Shown one piece after another: positions 33,909 through 42,708 of a stretch of 64,000 nucleotides of DNA. The notes beneath the pieces were generated by a model, which was not told where the DNA came from, made no database searches, and saw nothing but the letters and a program-made list of their open reading frames with translations. The first letter of the stretch is position 1. Every line of letters begins with the position of its first letter. A program made the position numbers and the translations under genes. The stretch spans positions 1,183,505 to 1,247,504 of the forward strand of contig NZ_KB905472.1 of assembly GCF_000382445.1 (NCBI RefSeq), given 5' to 3'. The DNA is from Phocaeicola massiliensis B84634 = Timone 84634 = DSM 17679 = JCM 13223 (GTDB lineage Bacteria > Bacteroidota > Bacteroidia > Bacteroidales > Bacteroidaceae).

Positions 33909-36900
33909 TTAGTTGTCGTTTCGCTTTGTTTGCGAAGCAGGGGAGGAAGAGGTGGTGTCTTCCTTTTCCTTTTTTTTATGGGCTCTTTTCCATAAGAACC
34001 AACGGAACAAATCATTCCATTTATCGAAATCTTTTTTATACATGATGCCGATACCTTGTGTGGTCAGGGTTGATTTTGTGAAATAACGGTCGTTGGTCTG
34101 ATTGTATCCTCGTAGACGGAAGTCTCCGTTTTTAGTCAACAGCCAAATGGCTTCAAAGTCACCTACAAAGTTGGTGTTTGCCATTGCATTATCTTTATAA
34201 CCAAAGTTACCATTGATTATCAGTCGATTATTCAATAATCTGCCGGAAAGGACAGCTTCGGCTTCTACATCTGTCCATCCTTTGTCTCCTGTACTCAGGT
34301 TGGCACCGATGTTCCAGTTCTTATTGTCCATCCATTGGGAGAGCATATTATTGAGCTGACCGGATAAAGTGCTGAAGGCTAATGAACTGGTAGCGTTTGA
34401 AGATTGGTCGTTGTTGGCGTAATCGTAGGTGTAGAACTTACCGATACCCAGCAGATAGATGATTTGTGTGTTCATTTGTTCTTCTGTACTGGTGATGCTG
34501 CGCACCACATCACGGTCTTCTTCCCTGACTGTCGGTAAATCCAGGTCAAATTTAATATCGGGGCTGGACAGGTTGCCGGTCAGGTTCATCAGGCAGTTTA
34601 CTTTAACGGTGCTTTGTCCCTGCGAAAGTGAAGTGTCGATACCTAAATCACTCAATGAGGCAGAGTTTACCGTATAAATCGCCTGAAGATCCAGATTGGC
34701 CTGATATGGGTCACCTGTGAAGGTGACTGTACCGCCGGACTTCAATGTAAAATCTTTGCGAATCACTTCCTGCATGCTGAGCTTATACATTCCCTGGTCG
34801 ATAATGTAGTTACCGAACATCTTAAAGTCTCCTTTATTAAAGTAGTTCACTTGCAGATTGCCGTTGCCTGTTGCTGTAATATTGTCGCCTGCTACCGGGT
34901 CCATCACGATTTTCATGGTGGCATTGGGGGTGGCGTTAATCAGCATATTGATGCGCAGGTCCATGGGAGGACCCTCTTCTTCTTTTTCTTTCTGCACATT
35001 CGAGTGATGGTACAGATTGGTTTCCACATTATCATGGATACGTTTGGGGGTCTTGTCGACAAAGGTAATGAACTGGGTATTGGTAGCCTCTGTCGTGATG
35101 CCTGTGATATAAGTAAAAGAGGTGTTGTGTCCTGTTGTCAGTGAGGCATCTACGGTCATGGCATTGTTTCCTCCGTCCAATATGACGCTTCCCGAACCGT
35201 ACACCTTGCCGTAGAAAGGCATATCGCCGCCTTCGTGGGTATCATACATCAGCAGATTGTCGCCACTGATATTAAAATGATACATTAGGTTTTTTAGTTT
35301 GGTATGATGCAGATAGCCATTGACTACTCCACTGTTTCCTTCGCGGTCGTACACGTGTACATCGGTAAACAGTAATTGTCCGGAGGAAATATGTACCGAA
35401 TCATCGCGTATTTGGAAATAGGTGTTCAGTACATCAATCTTGGTATCTATATTGGCACGTGCCTCTCCTTCCAAATCCAGGTGCTTGAAGTCTCCATAGA
35501 GTCTAATATGACCGTTGACACGTCCGGTTAAATCGCTGAATATGCCTTCCACAAAGGGCTGGATGAGTCCGATATTGGTGCTGTCTGCTTCAATCATCAG
35601 GTCCAGTCCTTTCATTTTCGGAGATACGTATCCGGTGACATGAGTGGCCGAAATACCTTCTTCCGCAATTTTTGCATCAAGGCGTACTCCGCCCAGTTCC
35701 GAATCCCATACGCCTGTAATATCGGCTTCACCCAACAATGCTTTATTCAGGCAGAAATTATGCACATTGAGTTTGGTGTGCATGGCAGGCTCTTTCATTA
35801 CTCCCTTCATGTTGACAGTCCCGGTAACCAAGCCGTTGAATGCCACATCATCAAAATGCACTATATCCAGTACATATTCCAAATTGATATTCTTTAAATC
35901 GATATGGCAGGAGTCTTCCTTGCTTTTTGTCAACTTTCCGTTGATGCGTAAATGCTGGTTTTCATGTTCAAACAGAAAATTGTCGATATAGACACGTCCG
36001 GAGTCTACGGCAATATGCGAAGGATGTATATTCCAAATCGTATCGTTCAATACCACTTTCGTGGGTTTGATGTTAATGTCGGCCTGTAAGATGGGGTGTT
36101 TCCCCTCCGTTTTATAGAATTGGGTCACGGCAGCAAACTTACCTCCGTAAGTGACATTTGTGTTATTTCCCCAATTGACAGTTGTTTCCAGCCGGTCGTT
36201 TTTGGCTTGGGTATCGACAGTAAGATTCACCATTGCACCACTGTTCATCAACATACCGGTTCTGAGGGAACATTTGAACCAGTCTGACGGATTTTCGCAG
36301 ATGAGTACCCCCGAATCATAATGGGTTCCATTATATTTGAAAGCCGGAAAATGTCCTTCAACGCGCAATTTCTCTTCGCGGTCGTTGAAATACCCTTTGA
36401 TGGAGGCAGGGAACTTTAATTCCAGCGGTATTTGAAAGAGTTTTTGAAAGAACTCTGTATTATTTACTCTGATGTCGAATTTGAAGTTGTTGTGAGGAAC
36501 CGGCATGTTTTCGTTCAGCGTCAGCAGGGAAGGGATATAGCGTTGAACAGTCTGCAATATGCTGGCCGGAATTGTGTTATAAGAATAGTCTCCACGTATG
36601 ACAGCCGTCATGAACGAGGAAAGCACTTGTATTTCTTTTTGTCCTTCTACCTGTCCTGCCGTAATGGTAAGGTTGTCAAGGAAATAGTTGTTCCCTTCGG
36701 GGGTATTCATTTGCAAGCTGTCCAAACGGATTTTTCCGTTCATGTCGTCGATAGACTTCCCGGTAAAGTCTGCTGTCACGTTCAGGGAAATGTCCGTATC
36801 TTTGTATTTGTCGGACAAATGCAGGTTATCCGGTCGGAGATTCTTTAAGACGGCCTTCAAGTTGAATTCGGGTATGGCGCACGCCACGTTGAAATTGCCG

Positions 36901-38411
36901 TTTATCTGAACAGAGCCGTTGTCATCATCCATTGCCAGCTTGCCGTTGAAGCCTCCGTCTTTATACACGCCGTCCAGTGCTATATTCTCATATTTATATT
37001 GGCTGTATTCGAAAGAGGCAATATTCCCTTTGATATAAGATTCGGGATAGTGATTTTTATAGTTGAACCCTTTCAATTCCAGATTGAAGTCTGCCGTACC
37101 GAATTTCTTTTCGTTATCAAGCAGTTTGCCCACATTCAGGTCGGCACTGGCGATATTTCCCGAATAGGTACGGTTCTGTTGTTTGTCAATGCTCATCATA
37201 ACATCGGCTTTGATTGTACCTACGCCGGTGTGTAGGAGTCCTGTGATAATCAAATCGTGAAGATATCCGGTGGCATCACCGCTAAAACGTACATATTCCA
37301 ACTGCTGAAAAATAGGAGGAACTTTCCCGGCCACATTACTCATAACGGTGCTGATGCCTTCTTTATTCAGGTTTACGTCGGTCAGCTTTCCCATGATATA
37401 CATATTTCTTCCTGCGTTCCAGTCGGCAACGGATGCTTCTCCGTTGATCATCAGACTGTGGTTGTCGGTCAGTCGCAGGGTAGGGCAGTCTATATTCTTT
37501 CCTTTACCGGAGAAATCCATGTTGAAATGTAACGGAGTATCGAACTTGGCCAAGGCCGGGACAAAAGGGGCTATGTCTTTGAGTACGACAGAGGCATTGA
37601 CGCTTCCTTGATATTGCACATTGTCTGTCAGTTTAGGAAGATCCGGCAAACTGTCGTAACGCATGGAAAGGCTGTCAATGCTTAAAGCAGAATTGGAAAG
37701 CTCGAGGGAAAAATCCTTTATATTCAGTCGCTTATTGTTGGCAGTGACTTTCATTGAGAACTTTTGTAAAGCAAATCCACACTGTTCTTCAAAGCTCAGA
37801 CGACGGATGGAGGCGTTCAGCGAGTCGTTGCGGAGCGCCTTCAGCGAAACGGTGGCTGCGAAGTTCTTTACGGCAAGATGGCCGGTATTGAACCGTCCGG
37901 GGGTTTCGGGCTCCGACAAGACATCGTATGTGATACGTCCGCGTCTTATCAATAAAGAGTTGATGCGTAAATCCAGATTTGTCTGAGTCTTCACCGTGTC
38001 TTTGGAAGCAAAAGCATCCAGAACAAATTGATAATTGGGAGGAGACTGAGGCGTTTCCCGCTCCATATTGGCCGAAAAGCCGAAAAGCTGAACACTGGTA
38101 ATAGTGATTTTCCCTTTCAGCAGGGGGAGTATTTCAAATTTGGCAGACAGACGCGCCACTTTCAGCATTTCCCTGCCCCGGCGGTCTTCCAGCAACACAT
38201 CTTCCACAATAATGCGGTTCAGCAGGCCCATGTCGATTTTTCCTACAGAAACTTCCGTGTTGAGCACTTTGCGGAGCTCTTTGGTCACTATATAAGACAA
38301 TTTGTCCTGAACGTATGGAATGTTCAGAAGCACAATTATCCCCAGATAAACTCCCAAGAGAATACCTAGCAGTATGCGAACTGTATATTTAAGACTTTTG
38401 CTTGATATCAT
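33909..38411 (-). CDS. TamB-type translocation/assembly protein (AsmA/DUF490)
   Basis: 1500 residues. One N-terminal membrane helix (about 9-30) is followed by a very long chain of short beta-strands. An AsmA-like N-terminal region (LSAKFEILPLLKGKI) leads to a C-terminal TamB/DUF490 domain (about 1050-1450, with GNYIIDQGMYKLSMQEVI and VTFTGDPYQANLDLQAIYT). The tail is charged and low-complexity (KKKEKEDTTSSS). Proteins of this group form long periplasmic grooves and are involved in outer-membrane protein or lipid transport. The gene is monocistronic with a good promoter at 38429-38461. Confidence 0.92.
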   Translation of the reverse strand: MISSKSLKYTVRILLGILLGVYLGIIVLLNIPYVQDKLSYIVTKELRKVLNTEVSVGKIDMGLLNRIIVEDVLLEDRRGREMLKVARLSAKFEILPLLKGKITITSVQLFGFSANMERETPQSPPNYQFVLDAFASKDTVKTQTNLDLRINSLLIRRGRITYDVLSEPETPGRFNTGHLAVKNFAATVSLKALRNDSLNASIRRLSFEEQCGFALQKFSMKVTANNKRLNIKDFSLELSNSALSIDSLSMRYDSLPDLPKLTDNVQYQGSVNASVVLKDIAPFVPALAKFDTPLHFNMDFSGKGKNIDCPTLRLTDNHSLMINGEASVADWNAGRNMYIMGKLTDVNLNKEGISTVMSNVAGKVPPIFQQLEYVRFSGDATGYLHDLIITGLLHTGVGTIKADVMMSIDKQQNRTYSGNIASADLNVGKLLDNEKKFGTADFNLELKGFNYKNHYPESYIKGNIASFEYSQYKYENIALDGVYKDGGFNGKLAMDDDNGSVQINGNFNVACAIPEFNLKAVLKNLRPDNLHLSDKYKDTDISLNVTADFTGKSIDDMNGKIRLDSLQMNTPEGNNYFLDNLTITAGQVEGQKEIQVLSSFMTAVIRGDYSYNTIPASILQTVQRYIPSLLTLNENMPVPHNNFKFDIRVNNTEFFQKLFQIPLELKFPASIKGYFNDREEKLRVEGHFPAFKYNGTHYDSGVLICENPSDWFKCSLRTGMLMNSGAMVNLTVDTQAKNDRLETTVNWGNNTNVTYGGKFAAVTQFYKTEGKHPILQADINIKPTKVVLNDTIWNIHPSHIAVDSGRVYIDNFLFEHENQHLRINGKLTKSKEDSCHIDLKNINLEYVLDIVHFDDVAFNGLVTGTVNMKGVMKEPAMHTKLNVHNFCLNKALLGEADITGVWDSELGGVRLDAKIAEEGISATHVTGYVSPKMKGLDLMIEADSTNIGLIQPFVEGIFSDLTGRVNGHIRLYGDFKHLDLEGEARANIDTKIDVLNTYFQIRDDSVHISSGQLLFTDVHVYDREGNSGVVNGYLHHTKLKNLMYHFNISGDNLLMYDTHEGGDMPFYGKVYGSGSVILDGGNNAMTVDASLTTGHNTSFTYITGITTEATNTQFITFVDKTPKRIHDNVETNLYHHSNVQKEKEEEGPPMDLRINMLINATPNATMKIVMDPVAGDNITATGNGNLQVNYFNKGDFKMFGNYIIDQGMYKLSMQEVIRKDFTLKSGGTVTFTGDPYQANLDLQAIYTVNSASLSDLGIDTSLSQGQSTVKVNCLMNLTGNLSSPDIKFDLDLPTVREEDRDVVRSITSTEEQMNTQIIYLLGIGKFYTYDYANNDQSSNATSSLAFSTLSGQLNNMLSQWMDNKNWNIGANLSTGDKGWTDVEAEAVLSGRLLNNRLIINGNFGYKDNAMANTNFVGDFEAIWLLTKNGDFRLRGYNQTNDRYFTKSTLTTQGIGIMYKKDFDKWNDLFRWFLWKRAHKKKEKEDTTSSSPASQTKRNDN

Positions 38412-38418
38412 TGCTTAT

Positions 38419-38462
38419 TTTGGGCTAACAAAGGTACGAAATACGTCCGAAGTAGCCCAAAA
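38419..38462 (-). promoter_or_regulatory. tamB-like promoter bracketed by a 10-bp inverted repeat
   Basis: The minus strand has TTTG (38458-38461) and TACCTTTG (38429-38436), 21 bp apart. TTTTGGGCTA (38419-38428) and TAGCCCAAAA (38453-38462) are perfect inverted repeats that touch the -7 box on one side and cover the -33 element on the other. This could be an operator or a read-through hairpin from the HdeD-type gene ending at 38476. Confidence 0.6.
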
Positions 38463-38475
38463 TAAACTTGGATTT

Positions 38476-39039
38476 TTACTTGTTTTTATGCAATCTTTTC
38501 AACTCAAACGAGAAAATGATACGGAAACAACCGATAATGAGGAAAGTAACGGACAGCATATAAAGCACAGTGACTGCTCCGAGTCCCGGTTGCCAGATGA
38601 TAGCCATGGAACATAAAATGGCCAGAATGCCGAATACCAGATACCATCCCCAGTCTTTGGTGCCGTAGCGTTTCAGGTCGGTGGAATAACCGCAAAGGGT
38701 GAATCCTCTGAACATAAGCCAGAATGCGACGATAAACGGAATCAGTTCCATGCTTACCAGCGGATAGAATACCAAATAAATACCTATCAGCAAATCAATG
38801 ATACCGCCTGCCAGATACCATCCCCAACTGTTGATAATCTTTTTGTTGCCGACGGCAAAAAAGATTTCGAGGATACCGCTGACCAGAATTGAAATACTGA
38901 AAATGACACTCAGTGCCACATAACTGCTCACGGGAGCAAACAAAAGGCATAATGCTACTGCGATGTAAAGCAATCCCAATAATAGGGACATCCACCAGTT
39001 CTTTACCGCGTAGCCCAAGCCACCAACTAATTCATTCAT
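38476..39039 (-). CDS. HdeD/DUF308 family membrane protein
   Basis: 187 residues with six predicted membrane helices in three repeated pairs, and short loops rich in Gly, as in the HdeD (acid-resistance) family with DUF308 repeats. GWYLAGGIIDLLIGIYLVFY and GWYLVFGILAILCSM are clear internal repeats. The role of the E. coli protein in acid resistance at high cell density is known; in Bacteroides the function is inferred only. It lies 64 bp upstream of the TamB-type gene on the same strand, but that gene has its own promoter. Confidence 0.88.
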   Translation of the reverse strand: MNELVGGLGYAVKNWWMSLLLGLLYIAVALCLLFAPVSSYVALSVIFSISILVSGILEIFFAVGNKKIINSWGWYLAGGIIDLLIGIYLVFYPLVSMELIPFIVAFWLMFRGFTLCGYSTDLKRYGTKDWGWYLVFGILAILCSMAIIWQPGLGAVTVLYMLSVTFLIIGCFRIIFSFELKRLHKNK

Positions 39040-39233
39040 GTTTGTTAAGTTTTAGGTTATAATTTCAACTAATAACGTCCTCTATACAAAAATGTTTGCC
39101 CATAAATACAAAAAAAGTATTTAAATAGCTGCACTTGACTTTTAGAACTCAAAAAATATTCCGAACTTTGCACGGTGAAAGCAAAAAGATTCACTTTATT
39201 AGCATTTTTGAATAAAAACTGAATAAAAAAAGA

Positions 39234-40673
39234 ATGAAAGATAACAGAATTCCTTCTCCGTTTATTTCTTTGTTACCCGTATTTGTACTTATTTTATTAT
39301 TGTTTGTCACCATCCGTGTCTTTGGCAGCGATGCGTTGTCGGGCGGAAGTCAGGTTTGTTTGCTTACGGCTACGGCTGTTTGTGTATTGATAGGGATGGC
39401 AGGGTACCGAAGAGCTTGGAAAGATTTTGAACTGGCTATTACGAATAATATAGCCGGAGTAAGTACGGCATTGATTATTCTGCTGATTATCGGTGCTTTG
39501 TCGGGGGCATGGATGATTAGCGGCGTGGTTCCCACATTGATTTATTATGGCATTCAGGTGATACATCCTCACTTTTTTCTGGTGTCTACCTGTGTGATTT
39601 GTGCCATTGTTTCAGTCATGACAGGCAGTTCGTGGACAACCATAGCCACTATCGGCATCGCATTGATGGGAATCGGCAAGGCACAAGGTTTCAGCGAAGG
39701 CTGGATAGCGGGAGCGATTATTTCGGGTGCTTATTTCGGCGATAAGGTATCCCCGCTGTCCGATACCACTATTTTGGCGTCTTCCGTGACGGACACTCCG
39801 CTGTTTACACACATACGCTATTTGATGATAACCACCATCCCCTCATTGGTCATCACATTGATTATTTTCACTGTTGCCGGACTGTCTCACGAGGCAACGG
39901 ACACAGGTCATATTACCGAATACATGCAGGCACTCGACTCCAAATTCAATATTTCCTGGTGGCTGATGATTGTTCCCGTCGTGACGGGAGTTTTGATTGC
40001 CCGCAAGGTTCCTTCGGTCATTACTTTGTTTATCTCCACCACACTGGCCACTGTCTTTGCACTTATATTCCAGCCGGATTTGTTGCGCGAGATAGCAGGG
40101 CAGGGGGTAGCAGGTCTTACTGCACTTTTCAAAGGAGGCATGGGCATGCTCTTCGGTGGCACCCAACTGGAGACAGGCAGTGCAGAGATAAATGAGTTGG
40201 TTGCCACACGCGGTATGTCGGGAATGATGAATACCATTTGGCTGATTGTCTGTGCCATGTGCTTTGGAGGGGCTATGACGGCAGGAGGCATGCTGGGCAG
40301 TATCACCTCTGTGTTTATCCGTTTCACCAAGAGACGTATAGGGATGGTGTCTTCTACCGTTGCATCGGGATTGTTCCTCAACCTGGCCACTGCCGACCAA
40401 TATATCTCCATTATTCTGACCGGCAATATGTTTAAGGATATTTATGAGGCAAACGGATACGAAAGCCGATTACTGAGCCGTACCACCGAAGATGCTGTAA
40501 CAGTCACCTCACCGCTTATCCCCTGGAATACCTGCGGTATGACTCAGGCAACTATTCTGAGTGTGCCTACACTCACTTATCTTCCATATTCTTTCTTTAA
40601 TCTGATTAGTCCGCTGATGAGTATCACGGTGGCGGTTATCGGTTATAAGATAAAGAAGAAAATAACCGAATAA
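39234..40673 (+). CDS. Na+/H+ antiporter, NhaC family
   Basis: 479 residues with about 11-12 membrane helices. Conserved NhaC stretches include MTGSSWTTIATIGIALMGIG, AYFGDKVSPLSDTTILASS (charged and polar residues within a helix, probably ion binding) and the C-terminal SPLIPWNTCG. It exchanges cytoplasmic Na+ for outside H+. It is divergent from the HdeD-type gene and precedes a peptidase gene from which it is separated by a long palindrome. Together with nqrABCDEF further on it reflects the sodium economy of the organism, although the genes are not co-transcribed. Confidence 0.92.
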   Translation: MKDNRIPSPFISLLPVFVLILLLFVTIRVFGSDALSGGSQVCLLTATAVCVLIGMAGYRRAWKDFELAITNNIAGVSTALIILLIIGALSGAWMISGVVPTLIYYGIQVIHPHFFLVSTCVICAIVSVMTGSSWTTIATIGIALMGIGKAQGFSEGWIAGAIISGAYFGDKVSPLSDTTILASSVTDTPLFTHIRYLMITTIPSLVITLIIFTVAGLSHEATDTGHITEYMQALDSKFNISWWLMIVPVVTGVLIARKVPSVITLFISTTLATVFALIFQPDLLREIAGQGVAGLTALFKGGMGMLFGGTQLETGSAEINELVATRGMSGMMNTIWLIVCAMCFGGAMTAGGMLGSITSVFIRFTKRRIGMVSSTVASGLFLNLATADQYISIILTGNMFKDIYEANGYESRLLSRTTEDAVTVTSPLIPWNTCGMTQATILSVPTLTYLPYSFFNLISPLMSITVAVIGYKIKKKITE

Positions 40674-40719
40674 TTTTTTTCCCGGTGTGCAGACAGGAAT
40701 GGGTACACCGGGAAAAAAA
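40674..40719. terminator. Long palindrome after the antiporter gene
   Basis: TTTTTTTCCCGGTGT (40674-40688) and ACACCGGGAAAAAAA (40705-40719) are perfectly complementary. The arms themselves contain the T and A runs, so the shape suits termination from either direction; the peptidase leader begins within 80 bp. Confidence 0.65.
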
Positions 40720-40796
40720 TCTCCCGAAGAGTGGGGATTTCAAAAATAACTTGTATTTTTACAGACCTAAAAATAATCAATTTATATTTTCATATT

Positions 40797-42173
40797 ATGA
40801 AGAGACACATCACTTTTGCCTTGCTTTTTGCGGCAGCATTGACCGCGCAGGCACAACAGGGAGGCATTTCGAGCGAGATGCTGAATCAAATCAAACAAAG
40901 TTATCAGGCAACTCCTACCGACAAGGCAATCCGCAATGCTTTAGGCGGAACAAGTATCAATACCTTGGCACTTAATCAGGAAAATCAGGCAGACTTTGAC
41001 ACTCATTTCTCTAATAAAGTCTTATCGAAAGGCATTACCAATCAACGCTCGTCAGGACGCTGCTGGTTGTTTACGGGACTGAATGTGCTTCGCAGCCAGA
41101 TGATAGCTAAGTACGGCCTGGATGAAATGGAGTTTTCGCAGAACTACTGCTTCTTTTATGACCAGCTGGAAAAATCGAATCTTTTCTTACAGGGAATCAT
41201 TGATACGCGTGAAAAGCCGATGGACGACAAGATGGTGGAGTGGCTCTTTAAGCATCCCTTGAGCGATGGAGGGCAATTTACTGGTGTGTCGGATATTATA
41301 GGTAAATACGGACTTGTACCGAAGAGCGCGATGGTGGAGACTTTCAGCAGTGATAACACAGGAAAAATGAATAATCTGATGGGACTGAAACTGAAAGAAT
41401 TCGGCTTACAACTCCGTGAGGCTGCTGCTGCCGGAGCCAAGCCCGCCGAACTGGAAAAAAAGAAAACGGAAATGCTGGCTACGGTCTATCGCATGCTGGT
41501 GCTGACACTCGGTGAGCCGGTGTCTACGTTCACTTGGAGCATGAAGGGAGGCGAAGCGAAAGAGTACACTCCCTTGTCTTTCTACAAGGAATTTCTGGGC
41601 AATGACCTGACCAATAATTACGTGATGCTGATGAACGACCCCAGCCGTGAGTTTTATAAATGCTACGAGATAGACTATGACCGCCATAGCTATGACGGTA
41701 AGAACTGGACGTATGTCAATCTGCCTATAGAAGATATCAAGGAAATAGCCATTGCTTCCATCAAAGACAGCACAATGATGTATTTTTCTTGCGATGTGGG
41801 TAAGTTCCTTGATAGCAAGAGAGGACTGCTGGACCCTGATAATTACGATTATGAGTCACTGATGGGGACAACTTTCGGTATGGACAAGAAACAGCGTATC
41901 CAGACATTTGCCAGTGGCAGCAGCCATGCCATGACGCTGATGGCTGTGGATTTGGATAAGGCCGGGAAACCGAAAAAATGGATGGTGGAAAACAGTTGGG
42001 GAAGCACCAACGGATACAAAGGTCATCTCATTATGACGGACAAATGGTTTGATGAGTATATGTTCCGCGTGGTGGCGGAAAAGAAATATGTCCCTGCCAA
42101 GGTGCTGGATATCCTCAAGCAAAAACCGATTCGCCTGCCGGCATGGGACCCGATGTTTGCGAACGAAGAATAA
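40797..42173 (+). CDS. Secreted C1 family peptidase (bleomycin hydrolase/PepC type)
   Basis: 458 residues from the ATG at 40797, where a signal peptide (MKRHITFALLFAAALTAQAQ) begins; the longer frame from 40731 is not favoured. The papain-like triad is visible: Cys in SSGRCWLFTG, His in GSSHAMTLMAVD and Asn in MVENSWGS. The order and the large insertion between Cys and His are those of the C1B (bleomycin hydrolase/aminopeptidase C) group. Unlike cytoplasmic PepC, this one carries an export signal, which is usual for Bacteroides homologues, so it probably trims peptides in the periplasm. Confidence 0.93.
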   Translation: MKRHITFALLFAAALTAQAQQGGISSEMLNQIKQSYQATPTDKAIRNALGGTSINTLALNQENQADFDTHFSNKVLSKGITNQRSSGRCWLFTGLNVLRSQMIAKYGLDEMEFSQNYCFFYDQLEKSNLFLQGIIDTREKPMDDKMVEWLFKHPLSDGGQFTGVSDIIGKYGLVPKSAMVETFSSDNTGKMNNLMGLKLKEFGLQLREAAAAGAKPAELEKKKTEMLATVYRMLVLTLGEPVSTFTWSMKGGEAKEYTPLSFYKEFLGNDLTNNYVMLMNDPSREFYKCYEIDYDRHSYDGKNWTYVNLPIEDIKEIAIASIKDSTMMYFSCDVGKFLDSKRGLLDPDNYDYESLMGTTFGMDKKQRIQTFASGSSHAMTLMAVDLDKAGKPKKWMVENSWGSTNGYKGHLIMTDKWFDEYMFRVVAEKKYVPAKVLDILKQKPIRLPAWDPMFANEE

Positions 42174-42189
42174 TAAAATAATAAAAAAA

Positions 42190-42325
42190 CGGAGCTGCAA
42201 AATTTGCAAATCGGCATGCAAAATTTGCAGCTCCGAATGTATACCCATCCGGATGGTTATCCCCCTTGAAGGGGGAGGTTCCTTCGGAAGAACTTCCCCT
42301 TCAGGGGAATCTCCTTCGGAGAATA
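42190..42325. repeat. Cluster of five consecutive hairpins
   Basis: CGGAGCTGCAAAATTTGCA (42190-42208) pairs with 42217-42235 at 18 of 19 positions and is the probable terminator of the peptidase gene. It is followed by CCCCCTTGAAGGGGG (42261-42275), TTCC-TTC-GGAA (about 42279-42289), CCCCTTCAGGGG (about 42296-42307) and TCTCC-TTC-GGAGA. No coding potential. Such runs of small CTTC-loop hairpins look like a dispersed non-coding repeat. Confidence 0.75.
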
Positions 42326-42368
42326 ATTATATATAATAAATTAATATAATATATAACTGATAACATTC

Positions 42369-42535
42369 GCGCAAAATTCTGCGCAAGATTCTGCGCAAGA
42401 AACTGCGGGAGAAACTGCACAAGAAACTGCGGGAGAAAACACGTACGTAAGCGAGGGCTTACACGTACGTATGCATAAGCCTACGCTTACGTATGTATGA
42501 GCCTGCACATACGTATGCATCGCCCCCTGCATACG
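42369..42535. repeat. Tandem repeats: six 12-bp units, then ACGTAYGTA-rich array
   Basis: Six direct 12-bp units (GCGCAAAATTCT, GCGCAAGATTCT, GCGCAAGAAACT, GCGGGAGAAACT, GCACAAGAAACT, GCGGGAGAAAAC) fill 42369-42440. From 42440 to about 42535 the motif ACGTACGTA or ACGTATG recurs about six times in both orientations with 10-15-bp spacers. The region lies between the peptidase gene and the nqr promoter. A frame on the minus strand (42341-42580) is open only because of the repeats. Confidence 0.8.
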
Positions 42536-42665
42536 TACGTGTATTTCGATGCCGGAATATCTTAATTCGCGTACCGTCAATCCCTATAATTACACAGGTT
42601 TATATTATTACGGATTTTTTTCCATAATAACCGCCAAATCTTTCTTTTTTCACATTTTTTTTCTG

Positions 42666-42673
42666 TACTTTTG
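42666..42673 (+). promoter_or_regulatory. -7 box of the nqr operon
   Basis: TACTTTTG, 36 bp before the nqrA ATG, matches TAnnTTTG. Confidence 0.7.
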
Positions 42674-42708
42674 CGCTCAAATTTAAAAACCATTTTTTAT
42701 AACCCAAT

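Noticed and set aside
42369-42440. Short direct repeats as a possible CRISPR array
   Set aside because: The units are contiguous 12-mers without unique spacers, and no cas genes are near.
42341-42580. 79-residue minus-strand ORF with TYV and SPAVSCA repeats
   Set aside because: The frame is open only because it runs through the 12-bp and ACGTAYGTA repeats. It has no promoter, a strange composition and no recognisable family.
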